Assembly: GCA_019400425.1 (NCBI GenBank)
Contig: JAFREE010000052.1
Span: forward strand, 78,221-142,220
Origin: Hymenochaete sp. R1
Lineage: Eukaryota; Basidiomycota; Agaricomycetes; Hymenochaetales; Hymenochaetaceae
DNA: 64,000 nucleotides
Direction: 5' to 3'
A program made the position numbers and the translations under genes. This document shows positions 46,565 through 57,600 of this stretch, in pieces (the first letter of the stretch is position 1; the number at the start of each line of letters is the position of its first letter). The notes beneath the pieces were generated by a model that was not told where the DNA came from, made no database searches, and was given only the letters and a program-made list of their open reading frames with translations.

Positions 46565-48154
46565 ATGGCTACTGGACGCGTCAAGAACGTTATGTCGCTC
46601 GCCGATCTCAGCGTCGACCAGATCAAAGAGTGCATCGCACTCTCACGTAGGCTCAAGGCCGTCTCTCGGAATGTCCTCCCGCCTAACGCACCCACCGCTC
46701 GTGCGGCAGCCTGGAACTCTGCTAACTACGACGGCATCTCTTACGAAAACAAAAATCGCGCAAATGACAAAAGAGACAATTTGCAAACCCCAAAGCTAAG
46801 CGCACCTCCGCAGACGCTCCAGAACATGAGTATCGCGTTACTGTTCTCGAAGAGAAGCACGCGTACGCGTGTTGCGGCGGAGACTGCAACGAACTTGCTT
46901 GGAGGTCAGGCGCTGTTCCTTGGGAAGGACGATATTCAGCTGAATGTGAACGAGACGCCGAGGGATACAGCAGAAGTCCTTAGTCGGATGGTTCAGGGGA
47001 TATTCGCGAGGGTTGGGGAACATGAAGAGGTTGAAGTGAGTCATTCTGTACTCGTGAAATCAGAAGAAAAAAGCTGTCAGTTAAAGATTGTTGGAATTTT
47101 GTAGGAACTGGCTAAGTATTCTCGTGTCCCCGTTATTAACGCCCTCTCTTCACTCTGGCATCCAACCCAAACCCTGGCTGACCTCCAAACCATGGCGGAA
47201 TGCCGCTCACTCTGGCAAAACCCAACTATCCCACGCCATTCGTCTTCTCCCAACAGCAATGACTCCGACTCCGACCACCCTAAAATGTCCCCAGCAGCGC
47301 TCCGTGCAGCTCGTCAACTCCGGCCGCTCAAAATTGCCTACATCGGCGACAGCACCAACGTTCTACACGACATGCTCGTCACCTACCCTCGCCTAGGCCA
47401 TACTCTTTCTGCCGCCTCGCCCAATAAGCCCAAATACCGCGCCCCGACTCCTGTATGGGACAAGGTCGTCGAGTTGGATTGTGCGAAGGGTATAGAGTGG
47501 ACGGATGACCCGAAGGAGGCGGTCTATGGCGCGGATGTGGTGGTGACAGATACGTGGGTGAGTATGGGACAGGAGGCGGAGTATAAAGAGAGGGTGGATG
47601 ATTTCAAAGGATATCAAGTCACGGAGGAGATGTGCAAGGATCGGGCAAAGCCGAATTGGAAGTTCATGCATTGTTTGCCGAGGAAACAGAATGAGGTTGA
47701 CGACGAGGTGAGTGGGGTTTCTGTTCTTTTTTTCATTTTGTTTTCTTTGAGATATACCTGTGTGTGCATGTGTGCACTTGATGGGTGTGATAGTTTTATG
47801 GGGCGAGCGGTTCCTGAGCTTCCTTTTGTATACATGCTATGTTGCCTCTATGCAACCTTGTAACCTCTTAAATTTCTTTGTGTGGTTATGGGGTTGTGGC
47901 TTGAAACTAACCACTATTCGGAATGTTTCGCAGGTCTTCTACGGCCCGCGCTCCCTCGTGTTCCAGGAAGCGGAGAACCGTAAATGGACGATAATGGCGC
48001 TCTTCCAGTACGTTCTTTTTTTGCGTCCTGATTTATTCTGAGTCATTTCATATTACCCATTCCCCTACGCTCCCGCTCACGCCTACATATTCATTTTCTT
48101 AGCACGGTCTTCGGCCACGGACAACACTACACAAAGAAAAGTAATCGGGATTAA
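46565..48154 (+). CDS. ARG3: ornithine carbamoyltransferase, 399 aa (copy B)
   Basis: Same four-exon structure and splice sites as copy A, first exon 46565-47035. All active-site motifs are intact ([47 protein letters not shown]), and the last exon ends [16 protein letters not shown] as in copy A. By eye the proteins differ at only a handful of places (for example E/D after SANY, F/L before QTPKLS, V/A in PKLS, A/D in ERVxDFKG, R/K in EEMCxDR), while introns differ more. Only about 125 bp of the ancestral upstream DNA came along; beyond that lies the GT69 promoter region. Both copies look functional, so this genome has two OTCs. Confidence 0.95.
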
Positions 48155-49293
48155 CCCACGCCGCAAGAGCAGTCATTGAAGAGTCTTAGAGATTCTTCCC
48201 CTTGAAAAGTGAGCTTTGCAAAATGAGCATTGGCATGAAATTCAAAACTTCAGCGGTTGAGTTGGGCAGCTCGTTGATACAACAGATGCTTAATTCATGT
48301 CTCCTCTCCCTCATCATCATCATGCATAGAACCATTTAATTATCTAAACAATCACAATCACATCAAAATTTTCAACGGGAAACGTTGTCTGTCCCAATTC
48401 CTTTTTCAACTATACCCCTCCCATTGTCCCATATCTTCTCTCGTGCCGCATAGCATTCTCGGATTCGTACGATCCCTGAACTTAAACGACCCCCATCAAC
48501 CAGCCAGCCAATCAAAATGCAGCCCCATTGTATTTACTCGCTTACATTGTGGGTCCAGGCGCAAATATCCTTTTTTACCCGATTTGGACATCGCAACTCA
48601 GGGATCAGGGTTTTCATACGGCATAAACTTCAGGGTCAACCACTTTTTAGTGGTTGCAATCACCTTAGGATTCTGTCTCTCTCGCTTAGACTTCTTCCCT
48701 TGACAATCTTGTAATTTTTTCTTTGTTTCTTTCTCTCTCTTGACATTGGCGACGACTCTGATTCTAACTGTGCCGACAATGGCGGTTACGAATACAGTGA
48801 CTCATGTGGCTTTCCTGGTCCCCTCTCCACTAGCCCTCCTCTTTGAAACCGGGATCTCGGAGAGGGAATGGAAGGGATACGCTCACGTGGGGAATGGTGG
48901 TTGATTTTCTTCCTTCTCAGGTTTTGTGGCTTTCCATCTCCTTGTCTTTTGCTCTCATTCTTACCCTACCCCAGTCTTACGCGACATTTTGCGGCTCATC
49001 CCTGTCGTTTGCCTAAGGTGAAGGTGAAGTGGTTATAAAGCTTGGTGGCCCGTCAGCTTAATCGAGTATAACTACACAGAACTCCCTTTCTCCCTCTGCT
49101 TACTCTCGTCAACGTCCTCACCGTTGCCTCTGCTCCCCCGCTTGTTTTTGCCACTACTGTTGCTACTTGCAGTCGTCGTTGCGTCTTTTGCTTAATGTAA
49201 GCTCCCTTTTTCAACCTCACTACCTACTAGTACTGACTCGATATCTTCTATAGTCATTTAGAAGTCTCGTTCGGATTCCTAGCTATCAGCAAG
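48155..49293. promoter_or_regulatory. intergenic region with promoter of 967-aa gene (in right arm)
   Basis: Counterpart of 21164-22318. The TATAAA (about 49035) and a 5' leader intron (49197-49261, GTAAGC...TTTAG) are retained. Small indels distinguish it from the donor. No other gene seen. Confidence 0.55.
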
Positions 49294-52197
49294 ATGTGTT
49301 TCAAGGCGCCTTCTACCACGAGCTTCGCATCGACGTCGACGTCGACGTTCCCATCTCAGTCCTCAGAGGCCACCACTTCAGCTATACCCACGACTGCAAC
49401 CGAATCCATCACGACCGACACGCCCACAGATGCAAAAGGCAAAGCACCACTTAGACGCACCGCCCGATCCATCCATCCCGCCTTCACCCACCGCCCAGAG
49501 GTCCCAGTCCTCCATGACGACGACGGTAGCGTATTCCCCACCCGTGGACCTGTCTTCCACCCTCCCACGGAAGCTGAAAAGGAGGCCATGCGCAACCGTG
49601 CTCATGCGCCGGCCCCCATTCTACCTCCCACTATTGCAGATAAGGCCGCGAGAGGTCGGGTGTTCACACCTGCTTCGGAGGTGAGCGTCGTCGAGACGAC
49701 GACGACAATTGACGCAACAGTGCCGAATGTGGCCATCGGGCCATCGTCGCCGCCGTCAACTGGCGCGCGTCCCACCACGCCTGAAGCAGAAGCAGGTTCT
49801 TCTGCACGAGGCCCAAGTCATTCAACCGCAGGCCCCACGCACATGTCGTCGCCATCGATCGGCTCTGGAGTCAACGCCCAACATCCCGCTGCGTACGGCT
49901 CCAACAGGCGTAGACTCACAGCCAAGCAGCTTCGTCAGGAGCGCGCCCGATTCAACTCGGGCTCGACTTGGACGGAGGCGAAACTGCGCACCGTCCAAGA
50001 GTGCAACCCGTTCGGGCAGTTTGCGGACATCCTTCCAACCGAGGTGCGCGAGCCCGAGGCGAAACAAGGCCGCTTTCGACGCGGCTTGAAGGTGATCTAC
50101 GACATGTTGCCGCACTCGTTATTCGGCTTTGGATTCAGTGACACGGAGATGGAAGGAGAGGAGGGACTTAAGGAGAAGGAAGGGGGGAGTTTCTCAAACG
50201 CACCTGGGGCGTTCCCGGCCACCGTCTCGCGCGCCAAACCTCAGCCGACGATTCACGTCGACTTCGAACCGCCGTCGAGTTTCTTCGAGGAATTTATGCC
50301 ACTCACCGTCTTCCCCACTGAAGGCCCACGTCCCCCGAGGTCGACAAGGGACGACATCTATGCGTTGGCAAGTCCCTTTGTGGCTCTGTACCCACATATG
50401 GATGTCGTTGTCGCCCTTGACGGGGACGAGGCAGTGGAAAGCACGGCGAACGCGGACAACGGCAATGGAACTGGCAACAACGACGGACCGACATTCAAGC
50501 ACAGTGCACGCCCCTCAAGACATTTCTTCCATACGGAAGAACAGCGCGCGAAGTGGTACCAAGCCAATCAATGGCACACGAACCGGCGGTACTGGCTCTA
50601 TAGGAACGAAATGACCAAGAGGGGCGTGAATCTGCCGGAGGACAAGCCGGACTTTGTCGCGATGCGCATGTGGGAAATCGAGGTGGAGAAGGCAGAGGTG
50701 GAGAAGGCGGAGGCGGCGAGGAGGAGGTACATCGAGTTGAGGGACAACCCGGAGCTGCTTAAGGCGTTCGAGGGGAAGGTTGAGGATGGAGGGGGATGGG
50801 GTAGGGTAGATAAAGGATTCTCAAAGAGATCGGGAAGAGTGGATGGGACTGCTAACGCGTGGAGGAAGAATGTGAGTGCGGTCGTGCTGGAGAGGTGGGA
50901 GAACATCCGTCAGGTTGAACAGGAGAAGCACCTCGTGAAGAACCGTCAGGCGGAGCGCAGGGCCGACGACATTTTCGCTTGCATTGGGGTCAGGAAGCAC
51001 GTCAAGGAAGCTTTAATGGCAGCCTCGAGCGCGGAAGGTGCAGGACAGCCTTCTGAAGGACCCGTTTTCGCAGCCCCTTCGTCCACCGACCGTATGGATG
51101 GATCAGGGAAGATCGAGCGCGCACAATCCACGGACAAGCGCTATCATCCGTACCGGCCCGGGACCGCTCCTTCACCACTTCACCAGCACCATTCGCTCTC
51201 ACAACTCGACACGACCCTCGAGAAGAGCAACGACTTAATCCCAGCCCCACTACCCTCTACTTCCGGGTCACCGATGACCGCTGAAGCAGGACCTCCGTGC
51301 GAAGAGCCTCGCACGCACTGGTCCGAGCTGAGCCGCTGGCAGCCACCGTCACCACCAAAGGAACGTGGATCGATCTGGCATCAGCACATGCTAGAATGCA
51401 TCGAGTACTACGACGCATCGTGGGACCTCATTTCTGCCTCCGTCCCCGAGCCTGCTGATGCCTACGAACCATTTACCCGATACCAGGACATCCCCAGGAC
51501 CATCGACGACGGTCTCATATTCGCTACTATTCCCTGGCCCGTCTTCGTCACGCCAAAATCGGCCGAGGACATCACCCTCAGCAGCATACGCAACTTCTTT
51601 GCGTACGCGCTCGCCTCGTTCGTGGTAGAAGAATCGACCGATGAGCGCGATGAGGCGCAGATAGAGGGTTACACGTCCGTGGGGAAGCTGGCGTTGGCGG
51701 AGAGCGCGAAGTGGGAGAAGGAGAACGTGGAGACGTACGTGCTACCGAGGGTGAGGCAGTTTGTGGAGTGTGCGATCGTTAAGTGTGGGTGCGCGGTGGT
51801 GTATGACTTGTTGATCGAGCTGGCGAAGGAGGAGGGGTTAGTCCCAGAGCCGGAGCCCGAGTACGATTCGGACTCTGATGAGGAACAGCCTGAGGGATAC
51901 CAGTGGGAATGGGAGCGCGGGCAGAGCCTAGATGAGATGGATGCGAGCATCGATCAGAGTATGAACGAGGGAGACGACGATGGGGACTACGAGCCGTTCA
52001 TCGCAGAGGATCAGGAGCCTGAGAGCGATAGCGAGATGGGCGATCAAGAGAGGGAGGCGGCGATGGGCGAGAGCGCATCGTTCACATACGACGAGGAGAT
52101 GTCGTATGAGTTGGACGAGCTGGAGGCGGAGAGGATCGAGGCGGAGGAAGAGAGAAGAGGGAGGCGAAGGAGTATTCGCCCTCTTCGCCTTTCTTAG
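49294..52197 (+). CDS. lineage-specific protein, 967 aa (copy B of duplicated pair)
   Basis: An intact single coding exon paralogous to the 961-aa gene. The helical basic middle (EIEVEKAEVEKAEAARRR, RQVEQEKHLVKNRQAERR) and the C-terminal globular and acidic parts (FFAYALASFVVEESTDE, FVECAIVKCGCAVVYDLL, RRGRRRSIRPLRLS) are strongly conserved. The first ~400 residues differ much more, with in-frame insertions such as ADKAARGRVFTPASEVS and many substitutions. No stop or frameshift has been fixed, so the reading frame appears maintained. Function unknown, no recognisable domain. Confidence 0.8.
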   Translation: MCFKAPSTTSFASTSTSTFPSQSSEATTSAIPTTATESITTDTPTDAKGKAPLRRTARSIHPAFTHRPEVPVLHDDDGSVFPTRGPVFHPPTEAEKEAMRNRAHAPAPILPPTIADKAARGRVFTPASEVSVVETTTTIDATVPNVAIGPSSPPSTGARPTTPEAEAGSSARGPSHSTAGPTHMSSPSIGSGVNAQHPAAYGSNRRRLTAKQLRQERARFNSGSTWTEAKLRTVQECNPFGQFADILPTEVREPEAKQGRFRRGLKVIYDMLPHSLFGFGFSDTEMEGEEGLKEKEGGSFSNAPGAFPATVSRAKPQPTIHVDFEPPSSFFEEFMPLTVFPTEGPRPPRSTRDDIYALASPFVALYPHMDVVVALDGDEAVESTANADNGNGTGNNDGPTFKHSARPSRHFFHTEEQRAKWYQANQWHTNRRYWLYRNEMTKRGVNLPEDKPDFVAMRMWEIEVEKAEVEKAEAARRRYIELRDNPELLKAFEGKVEDGGGWGRVDKGFSKRSGRVDGTANAWRKNVSAVVLERWENIRQVEQEKHLVKNRQAERRADDIFACIGVRKHVKEALMAASSAEGAGQPSEGPVFAAPSSTDRMDGSGKIERAQSTDKRYHPYRPGTAPSPLHQHHSLSQLDTTLEKSNDLIPAPLPSTSGSPMTAEAGPPCEEPRTHWSELSRWQPPSPPKERGSIWHQHMLECIEYYDASWDLISASVPEPADAYEPFTRYQDIPRTIDDGLIFATIPWPVFVTPKSAEDITLSSIRNFFAYALASFVVEESTDERDEAQIEGYTSVGKLALAESAKWEKENVETYVLPRVRQFVECAIVKCGCAVVYDLLIELAKEEGLVPEPEPEYDSDSDEEQPEGYQWEWERGQSLDEMDASIDQSMNEGDDDGDYEPFIAEDQEPESDSEMGDQEREAAMGESASFTYDEEMSYELDELEAERIEAEEERRGRRRSIRPLRLS

Positions 52198-52827
52198 TAT
52201 TCATATGCGGTGGGAAGAGGATCTCTACGTAATTCACCCTGAGCTCATTGGGCCTCGGGGCGCGCCCTCTTACTGCTGTTCAAGGGACGAGATATGGATC
52301 CAGAACGTCAGAAGTTATAATTTTTTGTATCGATAGTCACTGGTCACGGACTTCTTCCTTTTTCTTTCACTCTTTTTTGGACTCCTTTTCTTTTCTTGAA
52401 TTCCTTTCATCTCCAAATTTCTACTCCCAAAATACACGCCTTCGTTCCCTACCATGCCATCATTCCATCTCTATGCCTTATGCACGCCTTTCTCCTTTAT
52501 GCCTTCCACTTTTTTTCTTCTCGTTTTCTCGTTACGTTTCCCACTCTTCCTTTTTTTAACTCATGCACCAGGAACAATCCTACAACTCTGTCACATTAAT
52601 ATCACTACGTAAGTAAATACACGTTCCAGACTATTCAAATGCCTTTCTCTACATCCTTCAAGTCAGCATCATAAAAAAAACACGAGCTCCGAATAAATCA
52701 TCCAACACGGTCAGTACAAGAATGGGGATCCGTTCTCAAATACACTCGAAAACAGTTGCACACAGATACAGACAAATGAATTAAACAGCAAATGCAAAGC
52801 AAAAAGGCCGACAAGCCCAGATACCTT
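52198..52827. other. 3' region between 967-aa gene and regulator fragment (in right arm)
   Basis: Counterpart of 17655-18277; T/C-rich on this strand. No gene seen. Confidence 0.5.
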
Positions 52828-53963
52828 CTATCGCATCCCTTCGTCCATCCCCAGCCCAGCAACCAGGTGCTCCGGATCAGCTAATATCACTCTCCACGCA
52901 TCCGCTCCTATCGGTTGCCCATTAGCCTCAACGTTATCAGCGCCATTTCCACAGATATCGATATTATCGATACACATGGCAACAGCGTTTCCGTGCCCGT
53001 TGAGGAGGTTCATAAAATCGTTGGTATCGGTGACGTTAAGAGGGAGACCGTTCAGGTTGTTATAGGGGTATGAGTAGGGGTAAGGGTTCGGATAAGAACA
53101 GGAGTTCCAGCCTGCGGTGTTGGGATTGTTGATGTTGATGTCGATTGATTTAGACATGGAGGTGGAGGTGCCGGTGGATGGGACTCGGGAATGCGGGTAT
53201 GGCGTGAGTTGAATCTGGGATTGATCGTACGAGTGTCCGAAGTTGGTGAAAGTTGAAGGAGGAAAAGTGGATGGTCCTGCGTTGGGCGTTGGTTCGCTGT
53301 TCCCAACCGAACTCAAGTTCCCGATGAATCCACGTAAGAACGGATCGCCAGTCTCAGGCTCGAACCCAGTCCCATTCGCCTTGACGTCCGAGCTTCCTAA
53401 TCTAGCACCCAACCCGGAGGACCCGTCATTGTCGCCTCCAGGGACACTACCAAACTCGCCAGAAACGGTATTGCTCATGAGCTCCTGCAACCAAGACGTC
53501 GAATTGAACGGGTCTTGAGCATCAGGAGCTGATCCAGAAACGGATCCGGGTCCAAATCCAAAGCCCGAGTTTTGACCGGTGGCGGGTGGTATTGCATTTG
53601 AACCTGTAGCATCATTTGGCTGTGGTACGAACGGGCCAAACGTGCTAAGTTTCCCATCTGTGTTCGTCGAATTCATGGGATCATCATACGCCGCATCAGC
53701 TTTAACGTTCAAGTTCGACCTGTCAGCATTTGCAAATATCGACCAAGCCAAACCCGTCGCTGTCTGTTCCCGTTGCTGTCCCCATTCCTGTTTCTGATCA
53801 GGTTGATTCGCAGTCTGAGCTTGAGCCTGGACCTGAACCTGAGCCGGTCTGTAGAAACTCGACTCTTCACCGAGTTTGTCTGAAGAAAGGCCGAATGAAT
53901 GGACCAAGGAACGTCGCCTCGATCCACCCGCAACTTTTACGTTCGTGTTCGCAGAAAAAGAGG
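52828..53963 (-). pseudogene. truncated Zn2Cys6 regulator tail (5' part missing)
   Basis: Homologous to the final ~375 residues of the regulator at 13306-17654 (from SSFSANT to GMDEGMR) and ends at the same stop codon. The DNA-binding and middle domains are absent, because the duplication began inside the last exon. The frame is still open and even continues through the solo LTR and the copied GT69 start to about 54309. That extended 493-codon frame has no ATG: it opens with TTG, and the first Met is well inside the regulator part. I therefore call it a non-coding remnant. Changes relative to the parent include Gln-tract differences and loss of residues around NGNGSSVSN. Confidence 0.85.
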
Positions 53964-53989
53964 AACACCCTGGCGACGTATTTCTGGAG

Positions 53990-54193
53990 TGTTGACGGTT
54001 GCTTTCTCGTTGCGGTTGTCTGGGTACGTCGAGTTCCCACTCAAACGGCGGGTTGTTTAGATTCGAAACGTGACTAGCTAAATACAAAATGGGAGTCTCG
54101 GAACGGGTACTCAAATCACGGGAAAAGGAGAGATAACGGATACAAACAAAAACCGAGACCTGACTTGGCCCGGACAGGTCGTATATCCCAACA
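53990..54193 (-). mobile_element. solo LTR (Ty1/copia-like), 204 bp
   Basis: Absent from the otherwise matching sequence at 46062-46442, so the borders are exact. It begins TGTTG and ends CAACA (canonical TG...CA with a 5-bp inverted tip) and is flanked by a 5-bp direct repeat TGGAG (53985-53989 and 54194-54198), present once in the uninterrupted copy. This is what a retrotransposon LTR leaves after LTR-LTR recombination. Orientation is a guess: on the minus strand it starts TGTTGGGATATACGACC, like many copia LTRs. No internal retrotransposon sequence is present. Confidence 0.93.
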
Positions 54194-54298
54194 TGGAGCG
54201 TCGCGTTGGGATGAGTGGGAGTGGAAGAGGAAGATGCGAGTGAGAATGGCGAGAACGAGGACAGAGGAGACGCGTGTGAGGGAGCGTCGGCGAAGCAT
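54116..54298 (-). pseudogene. GT69 N-terminal fragment truncated by the LTR
   Basis: A duplicate of the first ~30 residues of the GT69 enzyme (MLRRRSLTRVSSVLVLAILTRIFLF), then a stop reached inside the LTR after about 60 codons. It still has a start codon and its promoter, so it could make a short signal-anchor peptide, but no catalytic part. Confidence 0.85.
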
Positions 54299-54631
54299 GT
54301 CGTCGACAATGTTGGGCAGCACTGGTCAGTAGTCGTTGTCTTCGTCGTTGTCCAGAATCAAAGCATGCTCGCTGTGGACGTCGACGGAGATGGTGGTGAT
54401 GGTCGATGGTCAAAGCTTAAGTTCAGAGTTCAGCTGCTTCCAGGTGTCCCGAGAACGCGACTTTTCCAAATGAAGACAAGAAAAGGCCGATCTACTTCCG
54501 ACAAACGTCACGTGAATGTAAATCCAAAAGTAGAAAAGATAAGTCACATGACAAAATGCGGCCAAAAAGTCACATCGATGTCGGAGAGAGACCTTCAGCT
54601 GTTCCCCTTTTCTACGCTAAACGTTCAGTAA
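54299..54631. promoter_or_regulatory. ancestral GT69/WDR48 head-to-head promoter
   Basis: About 333 bp between the copied GT69 start and the WDR48 start. Most of it (to 54573) is also present at 46189-46442 upstream of the real GT69 gene and now next to OTC copy B. It contains GTCACATGAC (an E-box-like CACATG) in both copies. Confidence 0.6.
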
Positions 54632-57600
54632 ATGGCCAGCTCCTCTGCGACAGCTAATACCAGTACTAGTAATAGTAATAGTTCTGACAACGCCCGTCGA
54701 CGAGTGTCTTACGTCATCCCCTCTCCCCAGCTCCCCATCCCTTCCCTCGTCCTTCCTCCACACACCCAGCAACGCAACGGTCAGACAGCTCCCCTTCTTT
54801 ATCATGCCCACCCCCAGTCGCGCAATCCATACCTGATCCAGAACTTACCATCTCGTTCTGGAGCCAGTACTGGCACTGCGAGAAGAGATCAAAATGCTCA
54901 ACATGTACACCCGCATCCGCAGCATAGGCTAGGGATCACGGCGCTGGCTATCGATACCTCGACGTTATTGCACGGGAACTCGTCTCCGGGTGGGATACTC
55001 TACACAGGCGCTAGGGATGGCATGCTCATGGCTTGGGACCTAAACCTCTCCATGAGACCTCGATCCCGCTTCCATCCTTCCTCGCCCAACTCGAATACGC
55101 GGGCAGGTGTGAAAACAAGATCGGCTTTGGGGCCGGGCATGGGCATGGGTGTATGGGAACGTCTCACGGCAGACGACGACGACCTCAACCTCATCGAAGA
55201 AGAGGACGACGAGAATCATTTGTTGGAACGCGACCTTGGCCTTGGCCTCGGGTGGCCTCCGACGAGCGATGGAGACGTTATCGGGGACGTCGTTCTTGCT
55301 GACGGGCCTGGGACCGGGAACGCGCGTGGGACGAGGGGTCGTGGGTCTGCGAAAGAAGGGAATGGGAAGAGGGAAGAGGGCGGAGGAGATGAGGAGATGC
55401 CTTATGAGAAAAGGTGGGAGGTGGATGTGGGGAGATTGCGTGATGGACAGGTAAGTCTGGAATTATTTTTCCTTCGACGACGGCAGTGGATTTCATCTTT
55501 TTCCCTGCTTTGTTTTTGGGGGAGTGTCCTATATGAAACCCTATTGACCCTTTACCTCCTCTCTCTTTCTCTTTTATGTTCCGCAACCATTGGATCGGTA
55601 TGCATCTATTTCTTCAACGTCGGATGTCTCTCCATTCCTGTATACCAACTATCGTATGTGTGTAGCCAGCGAGATGGCGACAGTACGCGCAGGCACACAC
55701 AGACTGGGTCAACGACATCCTCTTGTGTAACTACAACCAAACACGTACGTCTCCCCAGCTGTCTACGCTGTCACTTGATCCAACTCTCACTACTTCACTT
55801 CCTTACCCGTCACCCTCGTTTGAATGCCTTTTCATGAATATGAATAACGCTCGCACACCCACCATCGTCCTTGCCATGCCCATATCCTTCTCTAACACGG
55901 AAAAAACATCAAACCAGTCATATCCGCCTCCTCGGATGGCACCATCAAGGCGTGGAACCCACATAACCAAGACAGTGAACAGCAACGGGACGGCAGTAGC
56001 CCAGTGACTATCGGAACACATGGGGATTACGTGCGGTGTCTTGCGCAATGGTACGTTTTGTTTTAATCCGCGTCTTGATCTTTGGATTCTGTGTTTCGTG
56101 TTGGTGACTGCGCAACTGGCGAGAGAGAAAAAGGACCAATCCCTTCCCTCCCCTTTCATGATCGAGTCACTGCGTCTATCGTCTTAACGGCGGTCAGTCT
56201 GAAACGTATCTGATAACACCCACAGCCAAGACCGCAATTGGATCCTCTCCGGCTCCTTCGACCGCACCATCAAGATCTGGGACGCCTCCCTCACTCTCCC
56301 TTCCTCCCGTCCAAGCAACACCCAAACACCCCTCCAAACCCTCTCCCCGCCTTCCTCGTCTTTCCCCACCTCCTCAACATCATCCTCAACCTCACCGCTA
56401 GGATTGTCAGGACCGAACAACGCAAACGCGAACGCGAACCCCAAAGCGTCGATATACGCGCTCGCTGCGGACCCGACGGGAAGGCTCGTTGCGAGTGGGG
56501 GGCCGGAGAGGGTGGTGAGGACGTGGGATTTGCGGAGCGGGAAGAGGGTGGGGAAGTGTGTGGGGCATACGGATGTGATCAGGGGGGTGGTTGGCGGTTG
56601 GGAGGGTGGTTATGTGAGTCTTCTTTTCTGCTGTTCGTCGATTTCGGGGGCATAGACATTAAGAACTGACACACTCATCTCTTTCTTTTCACTTTCATGT
56701 AGCTCCTGACAGCCTCCGCAGACGCCTCCATCAAGCTCTGGTCCCTCGCTGCCCCGCAGAAATGCATCCACACGTTCACGCACCACACTGACAGTGTTTG
56801 GTCCCTGTTTTCGGACCATCCCAGACTGGAAACGTTCTACTCGGGTGATCGGGCGGGGTACGTGTGTCGGGTAGACGTTACTGGTGCTGGTGCTGGGGCG
56901 GGGGATGATAAGAGGAGGGAGGGATGGAATGGTGTGAGGAGGTTGAGAGAGGGGGAGTGTGTGGTGCTTGTTAGGGATGGAGGTGGAGAGGACGATTCGG
57001 ATTCAGATTCAGATCCGGATAACGACGTTGTTGACGAAGACTCGGACTCGGAAAGCGAGGAGGAAGACTCGATCACACGGCGGAACGCTCGAACGAGACG
57101 AAGAGAGAACGCACCTTTGAACAGAAACGTGAAGGCAGGGACGGGGACGGGGACAGGATCGGAGGGCGTGTCGCGTATACTGGCATTGGACGACCATTTG
57201 TTGTGGACTGCGAGTGGGAGCTCGAGCGTGCGGAGGTGGAGGGTGCCGAGGACGAGGGCCGTGCGGTGGGCCTCCGCTGCCGCTCGTGCTTCATCCTCTG
57301 CATTCGACGTATCGTCGGACACTGGAGTTGACGTCGAGTCGAAGTTGAGATTCAACCCCGAGCTGAAGACGGGTGGGCAGGGGCAGGGGCAAGGCCGACT
57401 ACCATCACCAACACAGGCACCGGTACCGTCAGCAAGGGAGGCGAAGGAAAGAAGAAGACAACGCGGAGAGTCGACGACGCCCAGTATCGTCGCTTCCTTC
57501 ATCTCCTCAGACGCAGACGCAGACTCGACAAATGGCTTTGGCGACCATATCAGTCATGCAGGTCACACAGACCCGTCTGGCGAAGAGACGAAAGACGGGA

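Larger units (their letters stand above)
46437..53963 (-). repeat. right arm of inverted segmental duplication (likely derived copy)
   Basis: The reverse complement of 16515-24040, carrying OTC copy B, the 967-aa gene and a truncated regulator tail. Its left border shares a 6-bp AGTCAC with the target; its right border shares about 2 bp (GA). Both are micro-homologies, without transposon ends. It splits what was a head-to-head GT69/WDR48 gene pair. Confidence 0.95.
53963..54573 (+). repeat. outer copy of target-site direct repeat, interrupted by solo LTR
   Basis: Matches 46062-46442 in the same orientation from GAACACCCTGGCGACG to GCGGCC...AGTCAC, apart from the 204-bp LTR plus 5-bp duplication and scattered substitutions. 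It keeps the promoter DNA next to WDR48. Confidence 0.93.

Noticed and set aside
52828..54309. 493-aa open frame as a functional gene
   Set aside because: It opens with TTG, has no ATG before the regulator-derived part and joins a truncated exon, an LTR and an out-of-frame gene start. Annotated as a pseudogene fragment instead.
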